Position numbers and translations under genes: made by a program. Shown piece by piece: positions 26,317 to 35,001 of a DNA stretch of 41,329 bases; the stretch's first letter is position 1, and each line of letters starts with the position of its first letter. The notes beneath the pieces are model-generated. The model was given only the letters and a program-made list of their open reading frames with translations. It was not told the origin of the DNA and ran no database searches. The DNA comes from Lyngbya sp. CCAP 1446/10 (GTDB lineage Bacteria; Cyanobacteriota; Cyanobacteriia; Cyanobacteriales; Microcoleaceae), in contig NZ_JAIGNI010000052.1 in assembly GCF_026130175.1 (NCBI RefSeq), positions 1 to 41,329 of the forward strand. Direction: 5' to 3'.

Positions 26317-27969
26317 CTTTGATATTTCCAAAAAAGGGCTGAGTTTCTTAGAGTCAGTTTATCAGCAAGGATGAGGCAGTAGAAGCAGAAAATTTTAATT
26401 TCATACTTTCGCCTGCTATAGCTGATTTCCCACGTTTCTACTTGTAGATGCTATTTAAACTGCAAGGGGTTATTTCCATCAGTTGCGAGTTTTCTCTTCT
26501 GCAATGGTGCACCAAAAATAATTGATCCGCCACATACACCGTAATTGCTGCGCGGAAACGCAGATCACTTTTGATGTTCTCCGTAATTTCTACAGTAACC
26601 TGCACCGAAGTGCGCCGAATTGTAGATTTTCTACGTAATTTCTACAGTGAATTAGCAGAATTTAAACTCGCAACTCACAACTCCCACATAACTACCCAAA
26701 ACCTTTATTATCAAAATTTTACCCTTGCTTTTCCTGCGATCGAGCCTGGTTGCATTAACTTTTCGTAACACTCCCAGCTCTGGCAAATCCTTCCCTGACT
26801 TAGGATTTGCATCTCTTTTGCCACTGACTAAACGCTCCTAATTTTAGTTCCCGATGATTAATAAAAAATTTAGATATTTGGCCCAGACAAATATTTGTTT
26901 TAATTTTCTGTCGTACAAGTTGATCTCGATTCGAGCCAGCCTCGCGAACCGATAAAATATTATATAGCCTTTCAAGCTCTCATATCAGGTACGCTTCCAG
27001 CATAGGGCATAGGGCATAGGGCATGGGGCATAGGGCATGGGGCATACCTCACTTTTTTGAGAACCGCTATGTTCACAATTAAAATACAAATTACGCCAAA
27101 AAATATCTATTTTAAGACAGGTTGTAAACATCCGACAACACAGTAAAAAACACGGAATTTATACCATTTTATATTTGGAATTTGAGACTTGAGATAATAA
27201 ATTTGAGATTTGAGATTTGACATGAGTAATAACCGATTTTGTATAGTCTTGAAGCTTGCCTACAGTTCCATTACGTTTTAAAACTGGCATTATTTTGGGT
27301 TAAAGTTACAAGATCGATCGGCATTTTGATCGCGAATGACCCCTGGCGGGCATCACAAAGCCGGTTTATTTGTAGGTTTATAGTTGCCTTTCCCAATATT
27401 TCTACGATAAAGAGGCTGGATGAGGCTGAACCGTCTAGATGATCAAAATGCTGGTTGCTGGAGAGTCTGGGAATATTTGATAGCAGTTGTATTCTGAAAA
27501 CTTCTTGGATACTTGACTTGATTTTTCCTGCTTAACTTTAACTAGATTAAGACAGTTAAATTAAAAATATCTATAACATAGAAGCGGTAAATTAGCAATA
27601 ATCGATGAGGAATCCTCGATGGTCGCTCTATCGATTAGCGATCGCCACTCAGGGCTGATGGATGAGGGGAAGGGCTTATGGATGAGGACTCGCCGGCTGA
27701 CCAATTAATTAATTGACACAAAATCAAGATTTTAGATGGGGGGGTTGATGGTAGAGGATAAGCGGTTAAGACACAGCGACAGATCGCCACCGCCAAAAAA
27801 ATACTCAAATTTACCTCTGATATTGCCCTGAAAGTGGTGGGCGATAGCTGAAGTAATTTTAATAAGAACTAGAGATCCGCCTGGTAAAGTGCCTCCAATT
27901 TAACTTTACTGAGCAATGACAAACTCAAGTTCCCGACGAAGGTAAAGGGGTCTGCGGTAGAGGTGCAAA
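26317..27969. other. 1.65-kb gene-poor region
   Basis: No convincing gene is visible between the RTX gene and the small ORF before the CHAT gene. Contents seen: a direct repeat CGTAATTTCTACAGT (26582-26596 and 26634-26648), one TATAGC MITE-like copy (26963-27070), ATTTGAGATTTGAG repeats (about 27170-27225), and ATCGAT-rich short repeats near 27603-27640. Small open frames at 26571 and 27239 look like chance. The RTX promoter should lie in the first few hundred bases. Confidence 0.5.
26963..27070. mobile_element. MITE-like element, TATAGC family, copy 2
   Basis: A 108-base unit beginning TATAGCCTTTC and ending TTTGAGAACCGCTAT, with GGCATAG and GGCATGG heptamers as core. The left end has diverged (AAGCTCTCATATCAGGTA) compared with copies 1 and 3. 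The right end is the same as in copy 3. Confidence 0.7.
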
Positions 27970-28224
27970 ATGTTCAAAATAGAAAGATTGGAGAAAATTC
28001 GGCTTTCACCGAGCCATAGGGCAATCAAAACTAATAAACTGTTATTAAAGTACAACTTTTATAGCCTCAAAGTGTTTGAAGAAATATATTTGAACCCAGC
28101 GATCGCCCGATCGGGGGAAGCGCATTCAGAAACTTTGATTGAAAGAGTAAAAATCAGTTTGCCGATCGCGATTGCTAGCTGCAAAAACGCAGGCATATTC
28201 AAAATTGAGGCGGGAGGGCGCTAA
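27970..28224 (+). CDS. Small ORF ahead of the CHAT gene, function unknown
   Basis: An 84-codon frame. Its ATG (27970) is preceded by GAGGTG at good spacing, and its TAA (28222-28224) lies four bases before the GTG start of the CHAT gene, the geometry of translational coupling. The product is basic in its first half (RLEKIRLSPSHRAIKTNKLLLK, given here only as character) and I recognise no domain, signal peptide or membrane helix. It could be a real partner of the CHAT protein, a leader peptide or a chance frame. HIP1-type sites occur within it. Confidence 0.42.
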   Translation: MFKIERLEKIRLSPSHRAIKTNKLLLKYNFYSLKVFEEIYLNPAIARSGEAHSETLIERVKISLPIAIASCKNAGIFKIEAGGR

Positions 28225-28228
28225 ATCA

Positions 28229-29878
28229 GTGAGCCAGGAATTTCAACTCTCAGTCACCCCAGTTGGCGACGACGAATATCTAGTGCGGACAGAAAAGGTT
28301 GCACCCGGTGTACCCTTAGCAGAACAACAAGTCCGCTGGCCGATCGACCAATGGCTGGCACTTTCTGCTCAACTGATGAATGACCCGATGGTGGGCGTAT
28401 TCCAAGGAGTCGGTGCCGGTCGCGGACTTGGGCGATCCACAAAAAACTCAGCGCCGAATTTAGTAGCCCTGGGGCAACAATTATATAGCGGGCTGTTTCA
28501 AGGAAACTTGCGCGATAGCTGGACTTGCGCTCAAGGCATCGCCCAGCACCGCCGAGAAGTGCTGCAACTGCGCCTGGGACTCAAAGGCAGGCACTTGCCA
28601 CGGCTGCCGTGGGAAGTTCTGCACGCGGACGATCGCCCTTTGGCAACCGGCACCGATGTCGTATTTTCCCGCTACCAACCAGGTACAAGTTTGTTCAAAC
28701 AAACCCGGATGGTACCTAGCAGCGGCCCACTAAAAATTTTAGTGGCGATCGCCTCTCCGAGCGATCAAGACAGCTTGCAGCTCAAACGAGAAGTGCTCCA
28801 CCTGCAACAAGAACTGCAAAACCGCAGCGCTAATCCCCTCAAAAACAGCCCCCATTCCCCGGAAATTCAACTGACTATTCTCGAACAGCCCGATCGAGAA
28901 CAGCTTACCCAAGCCCTAGAACAAGGACACTACCAAGTCTTGCACTACGCAGGCCACAGCAACTTAGGTTCTAGGGGCGGCGAACTCTACCTAGTCAGCA
29001 GTCGCACCGGGTTAACCGAAACCTTGAGTGGCGACGACTTAGCCGGATTGCTCGTCAACAACGGCATTCAGATGGCCGTGTTCAATTCCTGCCGCGGGGC
29101 CTACGGCGACCCCTCAGACATCGGGGACGACAGCCCGGAACGCAATTTAACCGCAGCTTTAGTCAAGCGGGGCATTCCAGCAGTGCTAGCAATGGCAGAA
29201 AGCATTCCCGACGATGTAGCCCTAACTCTGACGCGACTGTTTTACCGCAACCTGAATCAAGGCTATCCAGTCGATCTCAGCCTGAGTCGGGCCAGGGCGG
29301 GACTAATTTCTGCCTACGGTTCTCATCAGTTATACTGGGCTTTGCCGATTCTTTACCAGCACCCGGACTTTGACGGCTATCTGACCGGCGCGCCATCCGG
29401 ATCTGCGGTGCAAAATTTAATCTTACCGGGAACGCCGACGGCGGGAGCAGGTACAGAATGGAAGGCGCCATCTGCGCTCTCGACGATCGCCCCATACCCG
29501 CCAATCGCAGCCAATCAACCGCAGGAGTCAGATACTGATGATGGCGAAGTCTGGGAATATTTTCCCGACCAATTAAAAGATCGCAAGGATTGGGTTCACC
29601 AGAACGATCGATCTTCTGCTGCTAATTCACCGAACTCTATTCCTAATCCTGAGTCTGCGGCGATCAAAGCAACTCGCGCCACTGCACCGACTCAGAAATC
29701 TTTAAAACAATGGGGATTGCAAAAAGGTCTGGTAGTGATGCTTTGCTTGTTGCCCGTTGCTTTGAGTGCTGGCTTGTTTGGGTGGCGGCACTGGAATCAA
29801 CGAGGCACGAAACCGGAAGAGTTACTGCCGGCGGTACGGACTCCCCTATCGCAAAATTACTTGCAAGAACGCCACTAA
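28229..29878 (+). CDS. CHAT-domain (caspase-like) protein with C-terminal membrane helix
   Basis: The protein has 549 residues from the GTG at 28229, which has GGGAGG upstream (28212-28217); a TTG at 28172 is weaker. The CHAT domain (about residues 125-385) is a clan CD cysteine peptidase fold. It has the catalytic histidine in YAGHSN (His243), the cysteine in FNSCRGAYGD (Cys288), and the GDDLAGLL and IPAVLAMAESIPDD segments. A low-complexity linker and one hydrophobic helix near residues 497-516 (VVMLCLLPVALSAGLFGW) follow. CHAT proteins are linked to bacterial programmed cell death and defence, some activated by partner proteins. No partner with a known sensor domain is adjacent; the small upstream ORF is a candidate. 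Confidence 0.88.
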   Translation: MSQEFQLSVTPVGDDEYLVRTEKVAPGVPLAEQQVRWPIDQWLALSAQLMNDPMVGVFQGVGAGRGLGRSTKNSAPNLVALGQQLYSGLFQGNLRDSWTCAQGIAQHRREVLQLRLGLKGRHLPRLPWEVLHADDRPLATGTDVVFSRYQPGTSLFKQTRMVPSSGPLKILVAIASPSDQDSLQLKREVLHLQQELQNRSANPLKNSPHSPEIQLTILEQPDREQLTQALEQGHYQVLHYAGHSNLGSRGGELYLVSSRTGLTETLSGDDLAGLLVNNGIQMAVFNSCRGAYGDPSDIGDDSPERNLTAALVKRGIPAVLAMAESIPDDVALTLTRLFYRNLNQGYPVDLSLSRARAGLISAYGSHQLYWALPILYQHPDFDGYLTGAPSGSAVQNLILPGTPTAGAGTEWKAPSALSTIAPYPPIAANQPQESDTDDGEVWEYFPDQLKDRKDWVHQNDRSSAANSPNSIPNPESAAIKATRATAPTQKSLKQWGLQKGLVVMLCLLPVALSAGLFGWRHWNQRGTKPEELLPAVRTPLSQNYLQERH

Positions 29879-29988
29879 AACCGATCGCCATCCTGAGTTT
29901 GAACCTGCTTGCTGGGGATCGAAATTAACTGCGGTGATCTTTGGTAATTCGCGATCGGCTGCTGCTCGATCGCATCTGGGACTTACCA

Positions 29989-30198
29989 TCATTTCGACCA
30001 AAACTCGCTGCCGGGAATGGCTGCTAATTTGTGTTGCATCAAATATTTAAGCTGTACTGCATTTAATTCGGTCTTTTTCCATTCGCCTGTGGAAATAACG
30101 TCAAATTCTCTGGCTTTGGGCCCTGGGAGGACGATTTTCCCGATCGCTCCATCGCAGTCTACTGAGAAAGTGGCGAAGGGTGAAGAGTGGCGCAGCAA
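29989..30198 (-). pseudogene. Possible small gene or gene remnant
   Basis: The minus strand carries an open frame whose translation looks protein-like (e.g. VDCDGAIGKIVLPGPKAREF and STGEWKKTELNAVQLKYLM), ending PGSEFWSK. There is no ATG at its front, only a TTG at 30198, and the frame opens further upstream without a good start. I do not recognise the family. It may be a 3' fragment of a lost gene or a short gene with an unusual start. Confidence 0.3.
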
Positions 30199-30484
30199 TT
30201 TCGCGCGATCGAAACAAATCGATCTACAGTATTTAAATTGTCTATTTTAATTCCCTATTCCTTGTTATTGTCCCCCATCCCCTTCTCCCCCTCGAACATC
30301 ACAGACATTTTTTTGGTGCAGCTAATTCCTCTGGTGGTGGCTGCGCGATGTTTCTGCCGCCGCGCCGATTAAGTGTGGTTTTAGCTCAAACCGGTTCTAC
30401 GAACAGGTGAAATTTCCTTGATTTTTTACCGAATTGCCTTCCCCGGACTGCGCTCTGTGCAAGTTATAGCAGATGTTGAAGGAA

Positions 30485-30648
30485 GAAGTCAGAAAAAGGA
30501 AGAAGGAAGAAGGAAGAAGGAAGAAGGAAGAAGGCTATAACGGCTGCGCGAGCGGGTAAAAAGAAGTCAGAAGAAGGAAGAAGGAAGAAGGAAGAAGGAA
30601 GAAGGAAGAAGGAAGAAGGCTATAACGGCTGCGCGAGCGGGTAAAAAA
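30485..30648 (+). repeat. Duplicated STRR module with a 29-bp non-heptamer tail
   Basis: Two consecutive modules (about 30485-30562 and 30563-30648). Each is GAAGTCAGAA, then GAAGGAA heptamers, then GCTATAACGGCTGCGCGAGC with GGGTAAAAA. The second has more heptamer units. The whole block therefore duplicated as a unit after the heptamers were in place. Confidence 0.8.
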
Positions 30649-30734
30649 AAGTCAGAAGTCATAAGTCAGAAGCAATCGACTCCATCGGGAAAGGGCCATT
30701 AAGAATGTCCTAACCCTGATGGATGGATGCTATA

Positions 30735-30840
30735 TATAGCCTTTCTCAGAAAGATCAGGTACGCGAACGGCATAGGGCTATGGGCATAGGGCTATGGGCA
30801 TAGGGCTATGGCTATCCTCACTTTTTTGAGAACCGCTATA
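30735..30840. mobile_element. MITE-like element, TATAGC family, copy 3
   Basis: A 106-base unit. The left end TATAGCCTTTCTCAGAAAG is followed by ATCAGGTA, and the right end reads CCTCACTTTTTTGAGAAC then CGCTATA. The core is CATAGGGCTATGGG repeats. TATATA sequence flanks both sides, which could reflect insertion into TA-rich DNA. Confidence 0.72.
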
Positions 30841-31236
30841 TATGCCGAAACCTTAATAGAAGATTGCTCTTGGGTATTTGGCGTTTTGAGCGGATTAGCC
30901 GCCCGAAAAACAGGGTTTACAAGTAGCTGGCAGTGGCATCAAGAACAAGTGCTAGCTCGCCTTGTTGAGGTAAAATTTAATCCCGCGCCAGTAATTGCTG
31001 GCGGCAGATTTGCCTGTGCCGCGCTCTAGGTATTTTCATTCATGGCTGTCTTGCTTTTTACCTTGACCGCAGACAGGATCGGGATTGGTGAATGTTGGGA
31101 ACAGACTTTACAGTAAAAAAGTAAAGCATTTAATTTGCGACAATAATTTCCCGCGCGATCGCGCTGTGAGGCTGACGCAAGCATCACCAGCGAGCAGCAA
31201 ATAGATCGTCCTTCGAGCATCCTTACTTGCACCCCC

Positions 31237-31250
31237 GGTCTTGAGACCGC
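31237..31250. promoter_or_regulatory. Small palindrome upstream of cyAbrB gene
   Basis: CGGTCTTGAGACCG is a 6-bp inverted repeat with a 2-base centre, 114 bases before the regulator's start codon. It could be an operator, but it occurs once here and no function is known. Confidence 0.25.
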
Positions 31251-31363
31251 AGAAATTTATCCAGAATCTTAATATTCAGAATAATTAGTATTGACAGTGA
31301 AACAAAGTTCATCTAATGTGTTGTAATTGATATAAGTAAATTCCAATAAGCGAGGTACGGTCA

Positions 31364-31771
31364 ATGGCAGAAACAGCTACAGCACCCTTAACAGGAAAAG
31401 GTCTGCTTCAAAAAATCAAAGGCAGCGATTTGCCGCGCAGAGAACTTGCAAAGCTTTGCGGCTACTTCACCGTCAGCAAGAGTGGAGAAACACGGATTAA
31501 CCTGGCTGAGTTTTACGATGCAGTGTTAGCTGCTAAGGGCATTGAGCTAGAGAAGTCCAAAGCAGACGGACGCGGACGAGAAGCGAGTTATCGCGCTAGC
31601 GTTCACAAGAATGGCTCGATCGTGATCGGGGCAAATTATACCCAAGAAATGGGATTAAAGCCTGGTGACGAGTTTGAAATTAAACTCGGATACAAGCACA
31701 TTCGCTTGATTCAGATCGATGCGGACAGACCGGATGTGGTAGTGGAAGAAGAGGAGGATACAGAAGAATAG
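31364..31771 (+). CDS. cyAbrB-family transcriptional regulator
   Basis: The 135-residue DNA-binding protein is of the cyanobacterial AbrB type (CalA/cyAbrB). The N-terminal region reads APLTGKGLLQKIKG, LPRRELAKLCGYFTVSK and FYDAVLAAKGIEL. The C-terminal AbrB swapped-hairpin domain reads SYRASVHKNGSIVIGANYTQ and GLKPGDEFEIKLGYKHI, followed by an acidic tail. Known members control nitrogen/carbon balance, hydrogenase and other genes. The ATG at 31364 follows GAGGT at good spacing. recX lies 90 bases downstream on the same strand. Confidence 0.92.
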   Translation: MAETATAPLTGKGLLQKIKGSDLPRRELAKLCGYFTVSKSGETRINLAEFYDAVLAAKGIELEKSKADGRGREASYRASVHKNGSIVIGANYTQEMGLKPGDEFEIKLGYKHIRLIQIDADRPDVVVEEEEDTEE

Positions 31772-31861
31772 AGGCGATCGCGATGCAGTTGGCCGATAGC
31801 AAGGCTACTGGATTTGGCATTCGCTACATGAGTATTTGCGTGCTACCCTTCGATTTAACTG

Positions 31862-32329
31862 ATGAGCTGTCTTGACTATTTCTATTTTCTCTTGTCCCGC
31901 AAAGACTACAGTGCCTCTGAACTGCAAAAAAAGGGGCAAGAGAAAGGTTTTGGCAATGAGGAAATATTGGAGGCGATCGCGCAAATTCAAGACCGGGGCT
32001 ATCAGTCTGACACTCGCTTGGTGGCAAACTCGATCGCCTCTGCTACAGGCAAATATGGGAAGTCGGCAATCAAGCGTAAGTGCCTGCAAAAAGGAATTGC
32101 CAGCGATTTGTTCGAGCAAGTCTGGGAAGAAGAAATTGCCGAAAATCTGGACTCGGAAGCCGCAAAACTCGCCGAATTAAAAGCCAAAGTGATGCGGAAA
32201 TACAAGATCGATACTTGGGTTAAAGTAGATCCGAAAACCAAGGGCAAAGTCTTGAATTACCTGCAATACAGGGGCTTTAATGGCTTTGAAATGTGGCGGC
32301 AGTGGCAAACAGAAGAAAATGATGAGTAA
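31862..32329 (+). CDS. recX: Recombination regulator RecX
   Basis: The 155-residue protein is made of three-helix RecX units: MSCLDYFYFLLSRKDYSASE LQKK-type opening, YQSDTRLVANSIASA with GKSAIKRKCLQKGI, and a C-terminal KGKVLNYLQYRGFNGFEMW. RecX binds RecA filaments and limits their extension. It is unlinked to recA here; recO is in the same window but 23 kb away. The ATG at 31862 gives the usual short N-terminus. Confidence 0.9.
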   Translation: MSCLDYFYFLLSRKDYSASELQKKGQEKGFGNEEILEAIAQIQDRGYQSDTRLVANSIASATGKYGKSAIKRKCLQKGIASDLFEQVWEEEIAENLDSEAAKLAELKAKVMRKYKIDTWVKVDPKTKGKVLNYLQYRGFNGFEMWRQWQTEENDE

Positions 32330-32406
32330 ATTTTATGACCTCACCAATTTGCGCGGTTCCTAGATAGGCAAGCACAACTGGGAGCTTCTCAGTTTTGAAT
32401 TTACAG

Positions 32407-32485
32407 GGAGTGCGAGCGCGATGGTAGCTATACGTATATATATAGCGATCGTCCCGCTCGCACTCCTAGAAAAGATTTTTTACTC
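32407..32485 (+). terminator. Terminator-like inverted repeat after recX
   Basis: GGAGTGCGAGCG (32407-32418) is the exact reverse complement of CGCTCGCACTCC (32455-32466). The long loop contains a second, smaller TATA-rich stem. The right arm is followed after a few bases by GATTTTTTACT. Confidence 0.6.
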
Positions 32486-32583
32486 TCCGAAAGAGATCCT
32501 CCCACACAACTGTACTGCTGTCCTGGGGGCTAAATTGTGAGTTCTGAGTTTTTGGTAAGTGTAGATCTATCCTCAGACTTGCA

Positions 32584-33081
32584 TCAAGAAGATTCGTACA
32601 TCTGCCGGTGTCGAGCTAAAAGCTGGAGATATTTCTCGTTAGTTTTGGCCTGCATCCATTTCTCTTGAAAAATGGCGGCCGATTCTGCTTTCACCGGATC
32701 TGCTTCTAGCGGTAAAATATCTTTTCTAGCTGCGGTTTGCTCTGCAACAGACTCCATTTTCTGAGGGTTGTGCTTGTATTTTCTACCGCTTTTGTGGTTG
32801 GCGTAGCGGCGCGATCGAGTATACCCCATTTGCAAGAACTTGCGCGCCATGTCCGCTCCCACAAAATTTTCGCGATCGAGATACTCTAAAAATAACGAGT
32901 AAATTTTGCTGCTGGACTCCCTGGCAATTTCAGGAGTCTTAAATCTCCAGAAAGGTAGAATTTCTCCTTTGTAGGGTTCCACCAACAGCACTCCCTGTTC
33001 TCCTTTCCCTACGCAATAAAGTTCTGGATGCTGTCGAAAGTCGATGCTCTTAAAATCCGCATGGTAGTCGAACTGCTTCAT
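32584..33081 (-). CDS. DUF4385 family protein
   Basis: The 165-residue protein matches the DUF4385 pattern: FDYHADFKSIDFRQHPELY at the N-terminus, GVLLVEPYKGEILPFWRFKT, and ENFVGADMARKFLQMGYTRS with RRYANHKSGRKY. The biochemical function is unknown. It is soluble, with a charged C-terminal helix. Its ATG overlaps the stop of the upstream DoxX gene by four bases (ATGA at 33078-33081), so the two are translationally coupled. Confidence 0.88.
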   Translation of the reverse strand: MKQFDYHADFKSIDFRQHPELYCVGKGEQGVLLVEPYKGEILPFWRFKTPEIARESSSKIYSLFLEYLDRENFVGADMARKFLQMGYTRSRRYANHKSGRKYKHNPQKMESVAEQTAARKDILPLEADPVKAESAAIFQEKWMQAKTNEKYLQLLARHRQMYESS

Positions 33082-33503
33082 GGGGCGTTTTTTGTCGTAT
33101 CTGGGATTATAGAAGCCCGTGGTTTACTTTCGTCTGGTTTGGTATAAACCCAGGCCCAAGCAATCAAAACGGCTTGAAAAGGCAGCCTGAACCAATACAC
33201 TAATGGGTTGTCGGGAATCCCTTCTATGGGTATGCTGTTGACGGCTTGATTGATATTAGCCGGAAACACGGCAATAAATAAGGCAATTAATCCCCACGCG
33301 GCCGCTCTGCTAACTGGCGGAACTAACAGCCCAATCCCGCCCAAAATCTCGAAAAAACCGCTGATATAGACCAATGCTTCCGGGTAAGGAAGCTGGGGCG
33401 GCATGATTCTGATAAAAGGTGCGGGCACTGCAAAGTGCAGCACGCCTACGGTACTGATAGCTACTGCGAGGATGACTCGCCAAATTTCTTTTTGAGCTTT
33501 CAT
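33078..33503 (-). CDS. DoxX-like membrane protein
   Basis: The 141-residue protein has four hydrophobic segments (about 7-25, 45-65, 70-90 and 110-130), as in DoxX-family quinol-related membrane proteins: VGVLHFAVPAPFIRIMPPQL, YISGFFEILGGIGLLVPP and WGLIALFIAVFPANI. The ATG at 33503 (MKAQKEIWRV) is favoured; the longer frame to 33605 starts without a good codon or ribosome-binding site. It is operonic with the DUF4385 gene. Family function is broadly redox or small-molecule handling in the membrane; the specific role is unknown. Confidence 0.85.
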   Translation of the reverse strand: MKAQKEIWRVILAVAISTVGVLHFAVPAPFIRIMPPQLPYPEALVYISGFFEILGGIGLLVPPVSRAAAWGLIALFIAVFPANINQAVNSIPIEGIPDNPLVYWFRLPFQAVLIAWAWVYTKPDESKPRASIIPDTTKNAP

Positions 33504-33952
33504 GGGAAATCGGTAATTAATAATTGTTAACTTGCTGCGAAAACGCTTGCCAAAATTCGCGATATGCGATCGAAATGACAAGAAAACTGATGGACAAAAG
33601 TTCACGACTTCCGGGTTTTTCTAGTCTTCCAGTGGCTGTAAGGATATTTTGGATAACAACCAGGTTTTTGGGTAAGTCGGAGACAAGCTTTTCGGGCCCG
33701 AAACTTGAGGAAGCGGGGCTCGAATCGAAGGCCTCCAGGTGATTGCCGACAACAGATAGCGCGTGTTTTGATAGGACGATTTTAATGTCTAGTTGCCTGC
33801 TGCTGCCTCTGTCTTCGGGTAGTAAAATTGACGTTGGTTCGGGTTCGGGTTCACTGAGTGCGCCAAACCAGGAGGGGATTTTCTCGATCGACAAATCCGC
33901 AGTAGCTTAACATTACATAAATTCTTTAGTTCGCGATCGGACTCGCTTGGCC

Positions 33953-34018
33953 AGAAACCGGGTTTTGAACCCAAATATTTGGTTCAAATCCTGAAACTCC
34001 CGAAAAAACCCGGTTTCT
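33953..34018. mobile_element. Inverted-repeat element (AGAAACCGGGTTTT), copy C
   Basis: AGAAACCGGGTTTT (33953-33966) is the exact reverse complement of 34005-34018. The centre contains a second near-palindrome around CAAATATTTG. Total length 66 bases, as in copy B and one base longer than copy A. Confidence 0.7.
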
Positions 34019-34140
34019 TTAGTCCCCTAGCGTTATTCCTATCTTTGAGGGCATTGATGAGTGCGATTGCTGCTAAATTTGACACCAGTTTCAACACTGA
34101 AGGCAATTGTAGCCTCGCGCTCAAAACCCTTATTTGATAC

Positions 34141-34575
34141 TTGACATCCTCCCCAGGGCTAAAGCTACGGGGATTCCTCACCACGCCACAACCTATGAAT
34201 AGGAGAATGGTCGCCGAATGGGGTTGACGATTCATCGGAGATTGCTACGTTTAAAAGTAGTCTGACATCGCCTCCACGTCCGTTTTAAGTCTCGGAATGT
34301 CCTTCCGCGACTGAGTAAATGAAAATGAATTGGTTTGTTTTTGCTTCCAGGTTGGACTTTCACCATTGCCCTTGCAGCTTTCTCTACGCCTGCTCTCACG
34401 CCCTGCTGTTTCAACGTGTCTTGAGCCTAGAGGGGGTATTTTAAGCCAATATTATTTTAACATAAAGTGCCAATTTGTAGCGCACAATGCGGCTAAAGCC
34501 GTGGCATCGCTCCAAGGCGACTGAAGTCGCAGCAGGCTCGACCCCACGCATGAATGCGGGGGCTTGCGCCCCGCT
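34141..34575. mobile_element. IS200/IS605-like element remnant
   Basis: The left boundary reads TTGACATCCTCCCC with a hairpin (CCCC 34151-34154 to GGGG 34169-34172). The right part has successive stems: GCGACTgaAGTCGC (34517-34530) and GCGGGG (34556-34561) with CCCCGC (34569-34574). Subterminal hairpins next to ACATCCTCCCC are typical of cyanobacterial IS200/IS605-type elements. No tnpA or tnpB frame survives; a 60-codon minus frame inside is not recognisable. The identification rests on end structure only. Confidence 0.42.
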
Positions 34576-34833
34576 CTTCGGTCATTCCCAATTCCCAAAT
34601 CTCAAATCTCAAATTGTATGACTTGCAGGCGATCGCACCTTAATTTGATTTATTAATGTGAGGGATTTGTCAAGGACTTTTAGAATTATTTAATATTTAA
34701 GTTTTGAGAATTATTTGGTAGAGGCAATTGGGGAACGCTCTCTAATGAAAATTACTGTTTAAATTTTGTGTTCTGTCAACTTCCCAGAGATGTTAGAATG
34801 GGTCAAGTGAACGAAATTGCTAAAAAGTCGTAA

Positions 34834-34860
34834 AGCGTAGCTATCCCGTAGGGAATTGCC
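34834..34860. repeat. 27-bp palindromic repeat, copy 1
   Basis: Reads AGCGTAGCTATCCCGTAGGG then AATTGCC. It is related to 36636-36662 and 39070-39096. The paired parts are GCGA/TCGC (one mismatch here) and TCCC/GGGA. Confidence 0.75.
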
Positions 34861-35001
34861 CGATCAACTAGCAAATCTTCCTGCTTAAATTAAAAATTGT
34901 CACTCAAGGGCAGGAACTTTTTAGCCACCACATTATTCAAAAAGATTGAGCCTCCCAGCGCTGTGTCATTTTTATTTACACGCAAGCAATCACCGACGAC
35001 C

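Larger units (their letters stand above)
29879..31363. other. Repeat-rich region with few or no genes
   Basis: This 1.5-kb stretch contains a possible gene remnant (29989-30198), a duplicated STRR module (30485-30648), a third TATAGC element (30735-30840) and a small palindrome CGGTCTTGAGACCG (31237-31250) 114 bases before the cyAbrB start. Short frames at 30017 and 30808 are not convincing. Confidence 0.5.
33504..35001. other. 1.5-kb region of repeats and IS-like debris
   Basis: I see no confident gene here. A minus-strand frame (33517-33894) opens with TTG and has no recognisable domain. The region holds inverted-repeat copy C (33953-34018), an IS200/IS605-like remnant (about 34141-34575) and one copy of the 27-bp palindromic repeat (34834-34860). 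The promoter of the DUF4168 gene should lie near 34870-35000. Confidence 0.5.

Noticed and set aside
30808..31029. 73-codon plus-strand frame starting in a MITE-like element
   Set aside because: Its start lies in the element end and its sequence has no family resemblance or ribosome-binding site.
33517..33894. 125-codon minus-strand frame upstream of the DoxX gene
   Set aside because: It starts with TTG, has no ribosome-binding site or recognisable domain, and overlaps the DoxX leader; kept only as a possibility.
33980..33992. GGTTCAAATCC, which resembles a tRNA T-loop
   Set aside because: There is no acceptor stem, anticodon arm or D-loop around it; it lies inside inverted-repeat element C.
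34232..34444. Possible group II intron or tnpB fragment on the minus strand (GGTGAAAGTCC)
   Set aside because: No domain V, intron ORF or TnpB motif could be found; a short GTGAAAGTCC match is not enough.
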